Shown here: positions 43,596 to 51,344 of the stretch, piece by piece
Layout of the letters: every line of letters starts with the position of its first letter
Numbering within the stretch: position 1 is the first letter of the stretch
NCBI RefSeq assembly: GCF_040719145.1
Contig: NZ_JBFDUZ010000004.1
Location: 62,001-126,000 of the forward strand
Direction of reading: 5' to 3'
DNA: 64,000 nt
From: Paenibacillus sp. JQZ6Y-1
GTDB lineage: Bacteria > Bacillota > Bacilli > Paenibacillales > Paenibacillaceae
Made by a program: the position numbers and the translations under genes
The notes under the pieces: model-generated
Told to the model about the DNA's origin: nothing
The model's input: only the letters and a program-made list of their open reading frames with translations
Database searches by the model: none

Positions 43596-45269
43596 ATGAA
43601 CCAACATCATCATTCCCATTCACCAAAACCAATTGTACAAACGACGAATCAGCCGCCAACCGGCTATCGCACTCTACAAGCCGATGTGATCGTGATCGGT
43701 GCGAGTCTTGGCGGTACGCTAGGCGCACTGGCAGCTGCACGTCAGGGCTTGAAGGTTATTTTGACCGAACCGACCGACTGGATTGGCGGACAGCTGACCT
43801 CGCAGGCGGTACCACCGGATGAACACCGCTGGATTGAAAAAGGCATCGGCGCACCGGGTACGTTTATCGAATTCCGTGAACGGGTGCGCGAATATTATCG
43901 TCTCAACTATCCACTGACTGAAGAAGCGCTGGAGAACCCGATCCTGAACCCCGGCAACGGCTGGGTGAGTCGATTGGCGCATGAACCGAAGATTGCGCTA
44001 CAGGTGCTAGAGGATATGCTAGCGGTGTATATCAATACGGGACGCATTGAAGTGTTATATCATACCGAACCAGTAGAGGCTGTCACACAGCATGATGAGA
44101 TTGTATCCGTAACGGTGCGTCATACCGGAGATTGTGATTCCCGCTATTCCACACTGATCGGCTCCTACTATCTGGATGGTACAGATGAGGGTGATTTGCT
44201 GGAACTGAGCGGCACTGAATATGTGAGTGGCGCCGAGTCCAAGTCACAAACGGATGAACCGCATGCGCTGGATGAAGCTGAGCCTCTAGATATGCAGTCG
44301 ATCACTCATGTAGCGGCAGTCGATTATATCGAAGGTGGCGACTTTACGATCGACAAGCCAGAGCAATACGACTACTGGAAAGCGTACAAGCCATCCTTCT
44401 CCGAGTATCCGATTCTGAGCTGGTACGCGACAGATGCCAACGATACGAGCAAGCTCAAGGAATTCACCTTGTTCCCGAATGAGCAGGGCGTGACATCATT
44501 GTGGGATTATCGCCGCATCGTCGACCCAGCGATCTGGACGGAAAAGCTAAGCGCTGAGGTCAGCCTGCTCAACTGGGCGATGAACGACTATTACGCGGGT
44601 CCGGTTACGGGTGTACCACTGCAAGAGCGCCTACCGAATCTGGAAAGCGCGCGTCAACTGACCTTATCTCTTGTCTACTGGCTGCAAACCGAAGCGCCCC
44701 GTCTGGACGGCGGCAAGGGCTATCCGGGTATTCGTTTGCGCGGCGATATTCTCGGTACAACGGATGGGCTTGCCAAATCGCCATATATCCGTGAATCGCG
44801 CCGTATTAAGGGCATGTATACGATCACAGAGCATGATGTGAGCAAGGAGTTACGCGGAGAGCAGGGCATTAAGCGGTATGAAGATAGCGTCGGGATCGGC
44901 AGCTATTCGCTTGACCTGCATCCGACCGTGAAGACGCATCGTACCTTTTACATTCCGAATTATCCATTCGAGATTCCACTCGGCTCGCTGATTCCGGTAC
45001 GCGTCAAAAATCTACTGCCTGCCTGCAAAAATATCAGCATGACCCAGATTGCTGGGGGCTGCTACCGCCTGCATCCGGTCGAATGGAATATTGGTGAAGC
45101 GGCAGGTTATCTGGCGGCGTATGCAATCGCTAATGAATTGACACCACAGGAGGTGTACGCTTCCAGCGAGCATGTCAGCCGTTACCAAGAGTTGCTAACC
45201 GATCGTGGCGTACAGCTGCATTGGCCAAAAGAAGTAGAAGAAGAAGTGCTTCAACCGCCACAATCCTAA
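43596..45269 (+). CDS. FAD-dependent oxidoreductase (FAD_oxidored family)
   Basis: 557 residues from MNQHHHSHSPKPIVQTT with AAAGGAG nearby. The dinucleotide fold VIVIGASLGGTLGALAAARQ binds FAD, followed by LTEPTDWIGGQLTSQAV and, near the end, the second FAD contact region AGGCYRLHPVEWNIGEAAG. Members of this family sit beside carbohydrate uptake genes and are probable sugar or polyol dehydrogenases. Co-transcribed with the DUF4127 gene and close to the ABC importer, so the three parts probably act on one substrate. Confidence 0.9.
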   Translation: MNQHHHSHSPKPIVQTTNQPPTGYRTLQADVIVIGASLGGTLGALAAARQGLKVILTEPTDWIGGQLTSQAVPPDEHRWIEKGIGAPGTFIEFRERVREYYRLNYPLTEEALENPILNPGNGWVSRLAHEPKIALQVLEDMLAVYINTGRIEVLYHTEPVEAVTQHDEIVSVTVRHTGDCDSRYSTLIGSYYLDGTDEGDLLELSGTEYVSGAESKSQTDEPHALDEAEPLDMQSITHVAAVDYIEGGDFTIDKPEQYDYWKAYKPSFSEYPILSWYATDANDTSKLKEFTLFPNEQGVTSLWDYRRIVDPAIWTEKLSAEVSLLNWAMNDYYAGPVTGVPLQERLPNLESARQLTLSLVYWLQTEAPRLDGGKGYPGIRLRGDILGTTDGLAKSPYIRESRRIKGMYTITEHDVSKELRGEQGIKRYEDSVGIGSYSLDLHPTVKTHRTFYIPNYPFEIPLGSLIPVRVKNLLPACKNISMTQIAGGCYRLHPVEWNIGEAAGYLAAYAIANELTPQEVYASSEHVSRYQELLTDRGVQLHWPKEVEEEVLQPPQS

Positions 45270-45297
45270 TCGGAATAGCTGCAAAAGAGTACAAGCA

Positions 45298-45325
45298 TAA
45301 GCCTCCTGCATGCAGGGGGCCTTTG
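45298..45325 (+). terminator. weak terminator hairpin
   Basis: Nearly palindromic AAGCCTCCTGCA / TGCAGGGGGCCTT with only a short T-run. It lies after the FAD oxidoreductase gene. Confidence 0.6.
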
Positions 45326-45448
45326 CTATACAGAAATGAAACGGCAGTGGTATGCAACAAAGCGTTGACGAGAACAGCACAAAACACGCATACTTAACCG
45401 GGTTCGGGTTTCTATAGCCCGCTATATGATACGTAAGAGGTGCGAGAG

Positions 45449-45874
45449 ATGAAGTTGAACGAATTTTATATCGGTCAGACATTTGAGACCGGTACATTAA
45501 CGATAACGGATGACAATATCCATGCTTTTGCTTCGGAATACGATCCGCAATATATGCACTTGGACAAGGAAAAAGCCAGCGCCGGACGATTCGGTGGCAT
45601 TATCGCCTCCGGCATCCAAACGCTGGCGGTATCGTTTAAGTTGTGGGTAGAAACAGGCAGCTACGGCGAAGATGTAATCGCTGGAACCGCCATGAACAAT
45701 ATCAAATTCATTCGTCCCGTCTTTCCCGGCGATGTACTGCATACAGTTGTCAAAGTACTCGACGTCCAGCCTAGACGCAGAGAAACCGGCATTGTGACGG
45801 TGCTGCTCTCTACCTCTAATGAACGAGAAGAACAGGTTTTCGCCGCAGAATTATCCGCGCTGGTTCAGGCGTAA
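45449..45874 (+). CDS. MaoC-like dehydratase (hot-dog fold)
   Basis: 141 residues from MKLNEFYIGQTF with AAGAGGTG seven bases upstream; an in-frame GTG three codons earlier is weaker. The hydratase-2 signature is clear: FASEYDPQYMHLDKEKA with the catalytic Asp and His, then GGIIASGIQTLAVSFKLW and NNIKFIRPVFPGDVL. It would hydrate an enoyl-CoA or related thioester in fatty-acid metabolism. Its stop overlaps the convergent small gene by 10 bases. Confidence 0.92.
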   Translation: MKLNEFYIGQTFETGTLTITDDNIHAFASEYDPQYMHLDKEKASAGRFGGIIASGIQTLAVSFKLWVETGSYGEDVIAGTAMNNIKFIRPVFPGDVLHTVVKVLDVQPRRRETGIVTVLLSTSNEREEQVFAAELSALVQA

Positions 45875-46098
45875 GTATTCGGCGGTTGTTCCTTGAGCAG
45901 CTCAATCAGTTCCAGCCGCAGCGACTGCATCGCATCCTCCGGCGCCATGTGCATATAACGGCTGAGCTGGCGCATCTCTGGCTCATAATAGTTGAGTAGC
46001 TCCAACATCGCTTGCTGTCCATCTGGACGGCGCGCCTGTTCTAGCAGGGTTACAAATTGTTCGTCTGGGAGAGGAATTGCAAGCTTTTGCGTTTCCAT
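45865..46098 (-). CDS. sigma-region-2-like small protein (HTH_16/RsoA type)
   Basis: 77 residues. The segment MLELLNYYEPEMRQLSRYM, followed by PEDAMQSLRLELIELLKEQ, matches the layout of sigma-factor region 2 as found in stand-alone helix-turn-helix (HTH_16) and RsoA-like proteins. No region 4 is present. The gene overlaps the end of the upstream gene (46050-46391), which supplies a region-4-like HTH. Together they look like a sigma factor split over two subunits in the order of the B. subtilis sigO-rsoA operon. AGGCGGTGA precedes the ATG. The identification as co-sigma is inference. Confidence 0.6.
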   Translation of the reverse strand: METQKLAIPLPDEQFVTLLEQARRPDGQQAMLELLNYYEPEMRQLSRYMHMAPEDAMQSLRLELIELLKEQPPNTYA

Positions 46099-46391
46099 CG
46101 GTTCACCGCCTGTTGACTGATGTGCAGCTGTTCTGCCAGTTCTTGCTCATTTTGACCGTCGATATACAGACCGATCATAATGTGTCTTGCGTTATCCCAA
46201 GGCAGGCTATGAATCCATTCCTGCACAATAATAGACTCCATTTCATCCATTTTTGTGGAAAATGGTTGGATTTGCTCATTCAAATGTAATGTTTCATGAT
46301 ATAATCTGGTTTTGGCGCGGTACTGCATCCGCCAGGACGCCTGCCGTAGCCGCTGCCTGTACTGTTCACTTAACGGTTGAGTAACGGACAT
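46050..46391 (-). CDS. sigma-region-4-like HTH protein (SigO-like half of a split sigma)
   Basis: 113 residues from MSVTQPLSEQYRQRL with AAAGGAG nine bases upstream; an in-frame TTG directly after that site is unlikely. The C-terminal 45 residues (NARHIMIGLYIDGQNEQELA, then EQLHISQQAVNRWKRKSLQF) have the sigma-70 region 4 pattern that contacts the -35 element. There is no recognisable region 2. The following gene overlaps by 49 bases and supplies a region-2-like protein. An inverted repeat ATAAG-ttcc-CTTAT lies in its promoter region. It probably directs a small regulon outside this window. Confidence 0.65.
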   Translation of the reverse strand: MSVTQPLSEQYRQRLRQASWRMQYRAKTRLYHETLHLNEQIQPFSTKMDEMESIIVQEWIHSLPWDNARHIMIGLYIDGQNEQELAEQLHISQQAVNRWKRKSLQFLSQTNNL

Positions 46392-46611
46392 GATGTTCAA
46401 CTCCTTTGTGATATAATTTCCATATAAGGGAACTTATGTTCTTATTTTACTATTAAAAGAGGACTGTGGCGCAGGCAGTCCATCGGTTCCATAGCTGAAA
46501 ATGAGATGATTTTTGGCGGAATCTTGCTGCTCTGACGGTGGTTTTGTGCGAGCGTGCGCTGCTGCACGCAAGCAAGCTGAGGGGAATGGCCCGGAAAGGT
46601 GTTTTGGTGAC

Positions 46612-47127
46612 ATGTTTACGATTTTGCTGTTTATTTTTGCGATTCAAATAGTGTATGTAACGGCGTATACGCTGCGTACCATTCTGACGCTCAAAGGTCA
46701 GAAGTATGTGGCTGCCAGTATCGGCACAGTGGAGGTCGTCATTTATGTACTGGGCTTGAATATGGTGCTCAGCTACTTGGATCAGATTGTGAGTCTGGTT
46801 GTGTACGCGGTTGGTTATGGTATGGGGATTCTGCTTGGTTCGTGGATTGAGGAGAAAATTGCCCTTGGTTATATTACCGTCAAGGTAATTAGCGACGCGC
46901 CTAACTACCGTCTCGCCGAAGTACTGCGCGACAAAGGCTACGGCGTCACCGCCTGGATCGGTCACGGTCGCGATGGCGAACGCATCATGATGGAGATTCT
47001 TGCCAAACGCAAAAACCGTGAGAATCTGTACAAGAACATTTTGGAGATTGATCCGAAGGCGTTTGTGATTATGGTAGAGCCGCGCGAGTTTCACGGCGGA
47101 TTTTGGACGAAGGCGATCAAGCGTTGA
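46612..47127 (+). CDS. UPF0316/DUF2179 membrane protein (YebE-like)
   Basis: 171 residues from MFTILLFIFAIQIVYVTAYT; the frame extends upstream but no ribosome site supports that, while AAGGTG precedes this ATG. Three transmembrane segments (about 2-25, 32-55, 60-80: VVIYVLGLNMVLSYL, VVYAVGYGMGILLGSWIEEK) are followed by the cytoplasmic DUF2179 domain (APNYRLAEVLRDKGYGVT, ILAKRKNRENL). B. subtilis YebE belongs to this group. Function unknown. Divergent from the split-sigma operon. Confidence 0.88.
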   Translation: MFTILLFIFAIQIVYVTAYTLRTILTLKGQKYVAASIGTVEVVIYVLGLNMVLSYLDQIVSLVVYAVGYGMGILLGSWIEEKIALGYITVKVISDAPNYRLAEVLRDKGYGVTAWIGHGRDGERIMMEILAKRKNRENLYKNILEIDPKAFVIMVEPREFHGGFWTKAIKR

Positions 47128-47244
47128 ATGGACGTGCTGACGGCGAATACGGGCTTGTATTATCGTCGTATAACAAGGTAGCTCCATTGCGGGATTGCCT
47201 GCTATGCTAGTTTGATTACAGTTATATAGTGATTGATCCATACT

Positions 47245-47283
47245 CGAAACCCATCTTGAATGTAAAAAGATGGGTTTCTTTCG
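47245..47283 (+). terminator. rho-independent terminator
   Basis: Stem GAAACCCATCTT / AAGATGGGTTTC, followed by a T-rich tail, after the UPF0316 gene. Confidence 0.9.
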
Positions 47284-47352
47284 TATACCTATATGTTTAA
47301 AGTGCTAGGGTAGGACCTATCGTCATTCATTATAATAAGGAGGATTTATCAT

Positions 47353-48201
47353 ATGCCAAGTCAGGTTCCAACCAAGACATTGAACGACGGACTGGACATT
47401 CCAGCGATTGGGCTGGGTACTTACTCGCTTAACGGTTATAACGGTGTCGAATCTATCAAGCAGGGGATTGAAGTCGGGTATCGACTGATTGACTCGGCGT
47501 TTAACTATGAGAATGAAGGCGCAGTCGGACGTGCTGTACGGGAAAGCTCAGTGCCGCGCGACCAGCTACGTATCTGCTCCAAGCTGCCCGGACGGCATCA
47601 TGCGTACGACAAAGCACTGGTAACGATTGAAGAATCGCTGCTGCGCACGGGGTTGGACTATTTTGACCTATATATCATTCATTGGCCCAATCCGAAGCAG
47701 GATCGATACGTGGAGGCATGGCAAGCGATGATCGAAGCGCAAAAACGCGGCTATGTACGCTCCATCGGTGTCAGCAACTTCCTACCCGAGCATTTGGAGC
47801 GCATAATCAAGGAAACGGGCGTTGCGCCAGTGCTCAATCAGGTAGAGCTACATCCGTATTTTGAACAGACTCAGCAGCGTGCTGCCAACGACAAGCATGG
47901 CATCATTACCGAATCGTGGAGCCCGCTTGGTCGCGGACGCGGTGAGGGTGTGCTGGAGGATGCCGGAGTGAAGGCAATCGCCGACGCTCATGGCAAAACG
48001 CCAACGCAAGTCATTCTGCGCTGGCATACACAGCTAGGCGCCGTTCCGATTCCCAAAGCTGGATCGCGCGAGCACCAGCAGGAGAATCTGGACATCTTCG
48101 ACTTTGAGCTGACTGACGAGCAGATGCAAACCATCTCGGCATTTAGCAAGGATAACAAGCGTCTATGGGATCAGGACCCGGCGGAATATGAAGAGTTTTG
48201 A
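47353..48201 (+). CDS. aldo/keto reductase
   Basis: 282 residues. The (beta/alpha)8 aldo-keto reductase signature is complete: catalytic tetrad Asp47, Tyr52, Lys77 and His110 (LIDSAFNYENEG, ICSKLPGR, LYIIHWP). The NADPH-binding C-terminal part shows VGVSNF-like SIGVSNFLPEHL and PIPKAGSREHQQENL. It reduces aldehydes or ketones with NADPH, similar in length to B. subtilis YtbE/YvgN. AAGGAGG precedes the ATG. Single gene with a terminator. Confidence 0.94.
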   Translation: MPSQVPTKTLNDGLDIPAIGLGTYSLNGYNGVESIKQGIEVGYRLIDSAFNYENEGAVGRAVRESSVPRDQLRICSKLPGRHHAYDKALVTIEESLLRTGLDYFDLYIIHWPNPKQDRYVEAWQAMIEAQKRGYVRSIGVSNFLPEHLERIIKETGVAPVLNQVELHPYFEQTQQRAANDKHGIITESWSPLGRGRGEGVLEDAGVKAIADAHGKTPTQVILRWHTQLGAVPIPKAGSREHQQENLDIFDFELTDEQMQTISAFSKDNKRLWDQDPAEYEEF

Positions 48202-48261
48202 TCGGAATGTAGCATCGAGAATATAGGTGCTGAATATACCGTAATAGCTATATAAACACAC

Positions 48262-48294
48262 AGAAAAGGCATCCTAATGAGGGTGCCTTTTCTG
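48262..48294 (+). terminator. rho-independent terminator
   Basis: AGAAAAGGCA-CC / GG-TGCCTTTTCT stem with short loop. It lies after the aldo/keto reductase gene and faces the convergent padR gene. Confidence 0.85.
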
Positions 48295-48399
48295 CTATGA
48301 AAAAAACCTGCTGATAAAGCTAGACCATTGTCGCAAGTACGCCATCACACCGTTGCTGTGAAACAGACTTGGTTTCATTTCGCTCGTTATCCAGTACCT

Positions 48400-48963
48400 T
48401 TATGCAAACAACTGCATGTGACGCTCCAGCCATTGTACGTAGCTCTGCTCACGCGCCATTGCCTTGGTCAGCACCAGATAATGCCCCAGATACGGGTGGT
48501 CAAAGGTCATCGTATGCTCCTTTGTATCTCCTGTACCGAATATCGGCAACAGCTGTTCATACTCCTGCTGCAAATTCGTCAGCTTCTCCCGACGTTGCCG
48601 CAGTTGATCGCCAAACAAGGCTGCTGCTTCCTCTCGCGATAGCGTATGGATAAAATACATCTTCAGCATAAACGCATCCTTTTCCGTTTCCGGCAAAGGC
48701 TCCGGCGACGCTGCCCACGCCAGCAACTCCTGCCGCCCGCTATCTGTGAGGGTGTACATTTTCTTTTCCAGCTTTTCGCCTTGAATTTGGGTACGGAAAT
48801 GGACTAGATCCTCCTCCACCAGCTTGCGCAACTCTGGGTAAATCTGGCTGTGCTTGGCACTCCAAAACTGCCCTATTTCCTTTTTGAATTGTGTAGTTAT
48901 ATCGTAGCCGCTATATTCCTGACGATATAGCAGACCGAGAATGGCATATTTTAATACGCGCAT
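48400..48963 (-). CDS. padR: PadR-family transcriptional repressor of phenolic acid decarboxylase
   Basis: 187 residues from MRVLKYAILGLLYRQEYSGYD with AAAGGAG upstream. The PadR N-terminal winged helix (GYDITTQFKKEIGQFWSAKHSQIYPELRK region) is followed by the C-terminal four-helix dimerisation domain. The gene is divergent from padC and the shared region carries an ATGT-N8-ACAT operator. PadR represses padC and is released by phenolic acids such as p-coumaric or ferulic acid. Confidence 0.92.
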   Translation of the reverse strand: MRVLKYAILGLLYRQEYSGYDITTQFKKEIGQFWSAKHSQIYPELRKLVEEDLVHFRTQIQGEKLEKKMYTLTDSGRQELLAWAASPEPLPETEKDAFMLKMYFIHTLSREEAAALFGDQLRQRREKLTNLQQEYEQLLPIFGTGDTKEHTMTFDHPYLGHYLVLTKAMAREQSYVQWLERHMQLFA

Positions 48964-48990
48964 GGATAGTAGCTCCTTTAGTGAATTTTC

Positions 48991-49007
48991 ATGTACATTC
49001 GTTACAT
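48991..49007. promoter_or_regulatory. second PadR-like half-site pair
   Basis: ATGT-ACATTCGTT-ACAT has a 9-base spacer instead of the usual 8, close to the padR start codon. It may be an auxiliary autoregulatory site. Confidence 0.45.
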
Positions 49008-49038
49008 TTGACCATATCATATTAAAGTGTTAAGATAA

Positions 49039-49058
49039 ACATGTTGATATTTACATGT
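49039..49058. promoter_or_regulatory. PadR operator
   Basis: The inverted repeat ATGT-TGATATTT-ACAT, extended to ACATGT at one end, matches the PadR consensus ATGT-N8-ACAT. It lies between divergent padR and padC, about 90 bases before padC. Confidence 0.8.
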
Positions 49059-49148
49059 TTGCATGTTGAGGAATAGCGAGTGACCTTCAAAAGATTTCGT
49101 TTACTCCTTCCTCAAGCAACACCAATTCCAGAAAGCAGGTGCTGTACA

Positions 49149-49646
49149 ATGGACAATTTTGTAGGCAGTCATATGATTTATACGTATGAAAACGGCTGGG
49201 AATATGAGATCTATATCAAAAACGATCATACGATCGATTACCGGATTCACTCTGGTATGGTAGCTGGACGCTGGGTACGTGATCAGGAAGTCGATCTGGT
49301 CAAACTGACGCAAGGCGTGTATAAAGTATCTTGGACTGAACCGACAGGTACAGATGTATCGCTGAATTTTATGCCGGACGAGAAACGGATGCACGGCATT
49401 ATTTTCTTCCCGAAATGGGTGCATGAACATCCAGAAATCACAGTTTGTTACCAAAATGATCATATCGATCTGATGGAGCAATCCCGCTTGAAATACGAAA
49501 CGTATCCTAAATACGTCGTTCCTGAATTTGCCGATATTACCTTTATCGAAAATGCAGGCGTGGACAATGAAGAAGTCATCGCACTGGCTCCATATGCTGG
49601 TATGACCGACGATATTCGCGCAGGTCGTCCGCTGAAACAGTCTTAA
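49149..49646 (+). CDS. padC: phenolic acid decarboxylase
   Basis: 165 residues from [20 protein letters not shown], the typical length and opening of PadC. A longer frame to 49080 is not supported. The small beta-barrel (lipocalin-like) sequence is contiguous: [52 protein letters not shown]. The active-site Tyr and Glu/Arg positions of the family are present. It converts ferulic and p-coumaric acids to 4-vinyl derivatives without cofactor, detoxifying plant phenolics. Controlled by the divergent PadR. Confidence 0.96.
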   Translation: MDNFVGSHMIYTYENGWEYEIYIKNDHTIDYRIHSGMVAGRWVRDQEVDLVKLTQGVYKVSWTEPTGTDVSLNFMPDEKRMHGIIFFPKWVHEHPEITVCYQNDHIDLMEQSRLKYETYPKYVVPEFADITFIENAGVDNEEVIALAPYAGMTDDIRAGRPLKQS

Positions 49647-49679
49647 TATTATATCTAATCTAGTATAGTTGAATAATTA

Positions 49680-49725
49680 AGGCGCTGCCTGCTTTCCTGT
49701 AAAAAGGAAGCGGCAGCGCCTATTT
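49680..49725 (+). terminator. terminator hairpin of padC
   Basis: GGCGCTGCC...CTTTCCT stem pairing with AGGAAG...GGCAGCGCC, followed by TATTTGT. A T-run is only partial, but the stem is very strong. Confidence 0.75.
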
Positions 49726-49912
49726 GTATATAGTGACACGTATGTGCTACGTGTGAGGTTGTATTTGGTGCAGGGCTGTTTGGGCGTGATATAGTAATAC
49801 ATATCGTTAGAACGGCAATGTTTTGAACATGAAGTATAGCTAGATGATGTATTGCTGAACGCACAATTAACACGGACACGGGCGTTTTGACAGGTGGGTA
49901 GGAGGAGGTTTT

Positions 49913-51112
49913 ATGAACATGGTAGATTGGACATCACTTGTCGGGCGCGATGGGCAATTGAATCCGCAGCTGGCAGTACATATAGAGATTGTATACACCG
50001 GATTGCATGGACATTCGGTACAGCGCTTTTGGCTAGAGGATGGTAGCAGCTATATTTACAAGCCGCTCCCGCAGGGCGAACATACCTTTCGTGAAATCAG
50101 GGCATATCTGCAAGTGATGCCACTGCTAGAAACGTTATCTACGTCACCTCAGTATCCGCAGCTGCTTGTCTGCGCCGCGCCAGCAGAGGAACAGGCAAAG
50201 CTGCATCAATGGGCAACCAACGCAGAAAATGATACAGCAGGTATGCCACAGTATATCATTCATCCGTCATGCTGGATTGTAATGGAGGACATCGGTGTGC
50301 TAAATCATGTGCATGCCGATGAGCAGCTGCTACAGATAGTGGAGCAAATGGCGTACTGGCATAGAGTAGATGTTGGACATTTGATAGCATTTCCACAAGT
50401 CGGGCAAAAGCCGCCGTTGTCCGATGTTGCGGCATCCATCTTATCGCGCTGGCAGCAGGCACAGCAGATATTGCTGCAACTGCCAGCAATACGTTCGTCG
50501 CAAGGATTTGATCTTTTCGATACTCATGCAACGGAACCGGATTCCCAGCAGGTAACGGATCAATGGCTACCGATCCTGCAGCACGATATAGCGGAAATGG
50601 TACAGTGTCTAGCATCTCAGTCACCTGTGCTGCTGCACGGCGATCTGCATGCAGGTAATTATGGCGTTAATCCGCAGGGTCAGCTGATTTTGCTGGATTG
50701 GGAACATAGTCATCTAGGTTCGAGGTTCTGGGATTTGTATCATTTGATTGATCTGTCGCATCCGTTGTTTCCGCGTGTGATGAATGCGGCGCTGCGTCAT
50801 TCATTGCTGGAACGTTATTGGCTGACTGAACGAGCGCTGCGTGCATCGTCCGAATCTTCTGAACGAGAGCAGGATAGTATGGGGCTGGCGCAGCAGTATA
50901 TGTCCTTTGCGTCATTTGAGCACGATTATCTGGTGTATGCCATTGTGTATTCGTTATGGATGCTGCTCTTGATCCAAAATGATCTGCTACACGAACCACC
51001 CATTTGGCCGCGAGCGCAGCTGCTTGCCCAGCAGACAGAGACAGAGCAGCATTTGAAGCAATGTGTGGAGAGATGGCTGTCGGTTCGTAAGCATACAGTG
51101 GATGAATCGTAG
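49913..51112 (+). CDS. APH-family phosphotransferase (kinase-like)
   Basis: 399 residues, ATG after GGAGGAGG. The Brenner-type catalytic loop LLHGDLHAGNYGVNPQGQ and the metal-binding LLDWEHS identify an aminoglycoside-phosphotransferase/choline-kinase fold. The N-terminal lobe has SSYIYKPLPQGEHTF around the ATP-site lysine. Such proteins phosphorylate small hydroxylated compounds (for example fructosamines, choline, homoserine or antibiotics); the substrate is unknown. The SgrR-like regulator follows after 230 bases. Confidence 0.88.
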   Translation: MNMVDWTSLVGRDGQLNPQLAVHIEIVYTGLHGHSVQRFWLEDGSSYIYKPLPQGEHTFREIRAYLQVMPLLETLSTSPQYPQLLVCAAPAEEQAKLHQWATNAENDTAGMPQYIIHPSCWIVMEDIGVLNHVHADEQLLQIVEQMAYWHRVDVGHLIAFPQVGQKPPLSDVAASILSRWQQAQQILLQLPAIRSSQGFDLFDTHATEPDSQQVTDQWLPILQHDIAEMVQCLASQSPVLLHGDLHAGNYGVNPQGQLILLDWEHSHLGSRFWDLYHLIDLSHPLFPRVMNAALRHSLLERYWLTERALRASSESSEREQDSMGLAQQYMSFASFEHDYLVYAIVYSLWMLLLIQNDLLHEPPIWPRAQLLAQQTETEQHLKQCVERWLSVRKHTVDES

Positions 51113-51344
51113 GCTGATTTCTTTTGCATGAAAAGCGAAGTGCGATGGATGGATGTGCAGAACATACCCGTGAGATACAGATGTAGATGATAGAACGATG
51201 ATCCACTCGTGCCCTGCCATCCACAAGCAGTAGATGAAGCAGATACGGAATTGCATCATGCTCACGGGTATTCATTCATCTGTCTGGACAGTAGATCGTT
51301 CCTGCCAATCTGTCCTAGATCAACAAAATCGGAGGTGGAAGAGG

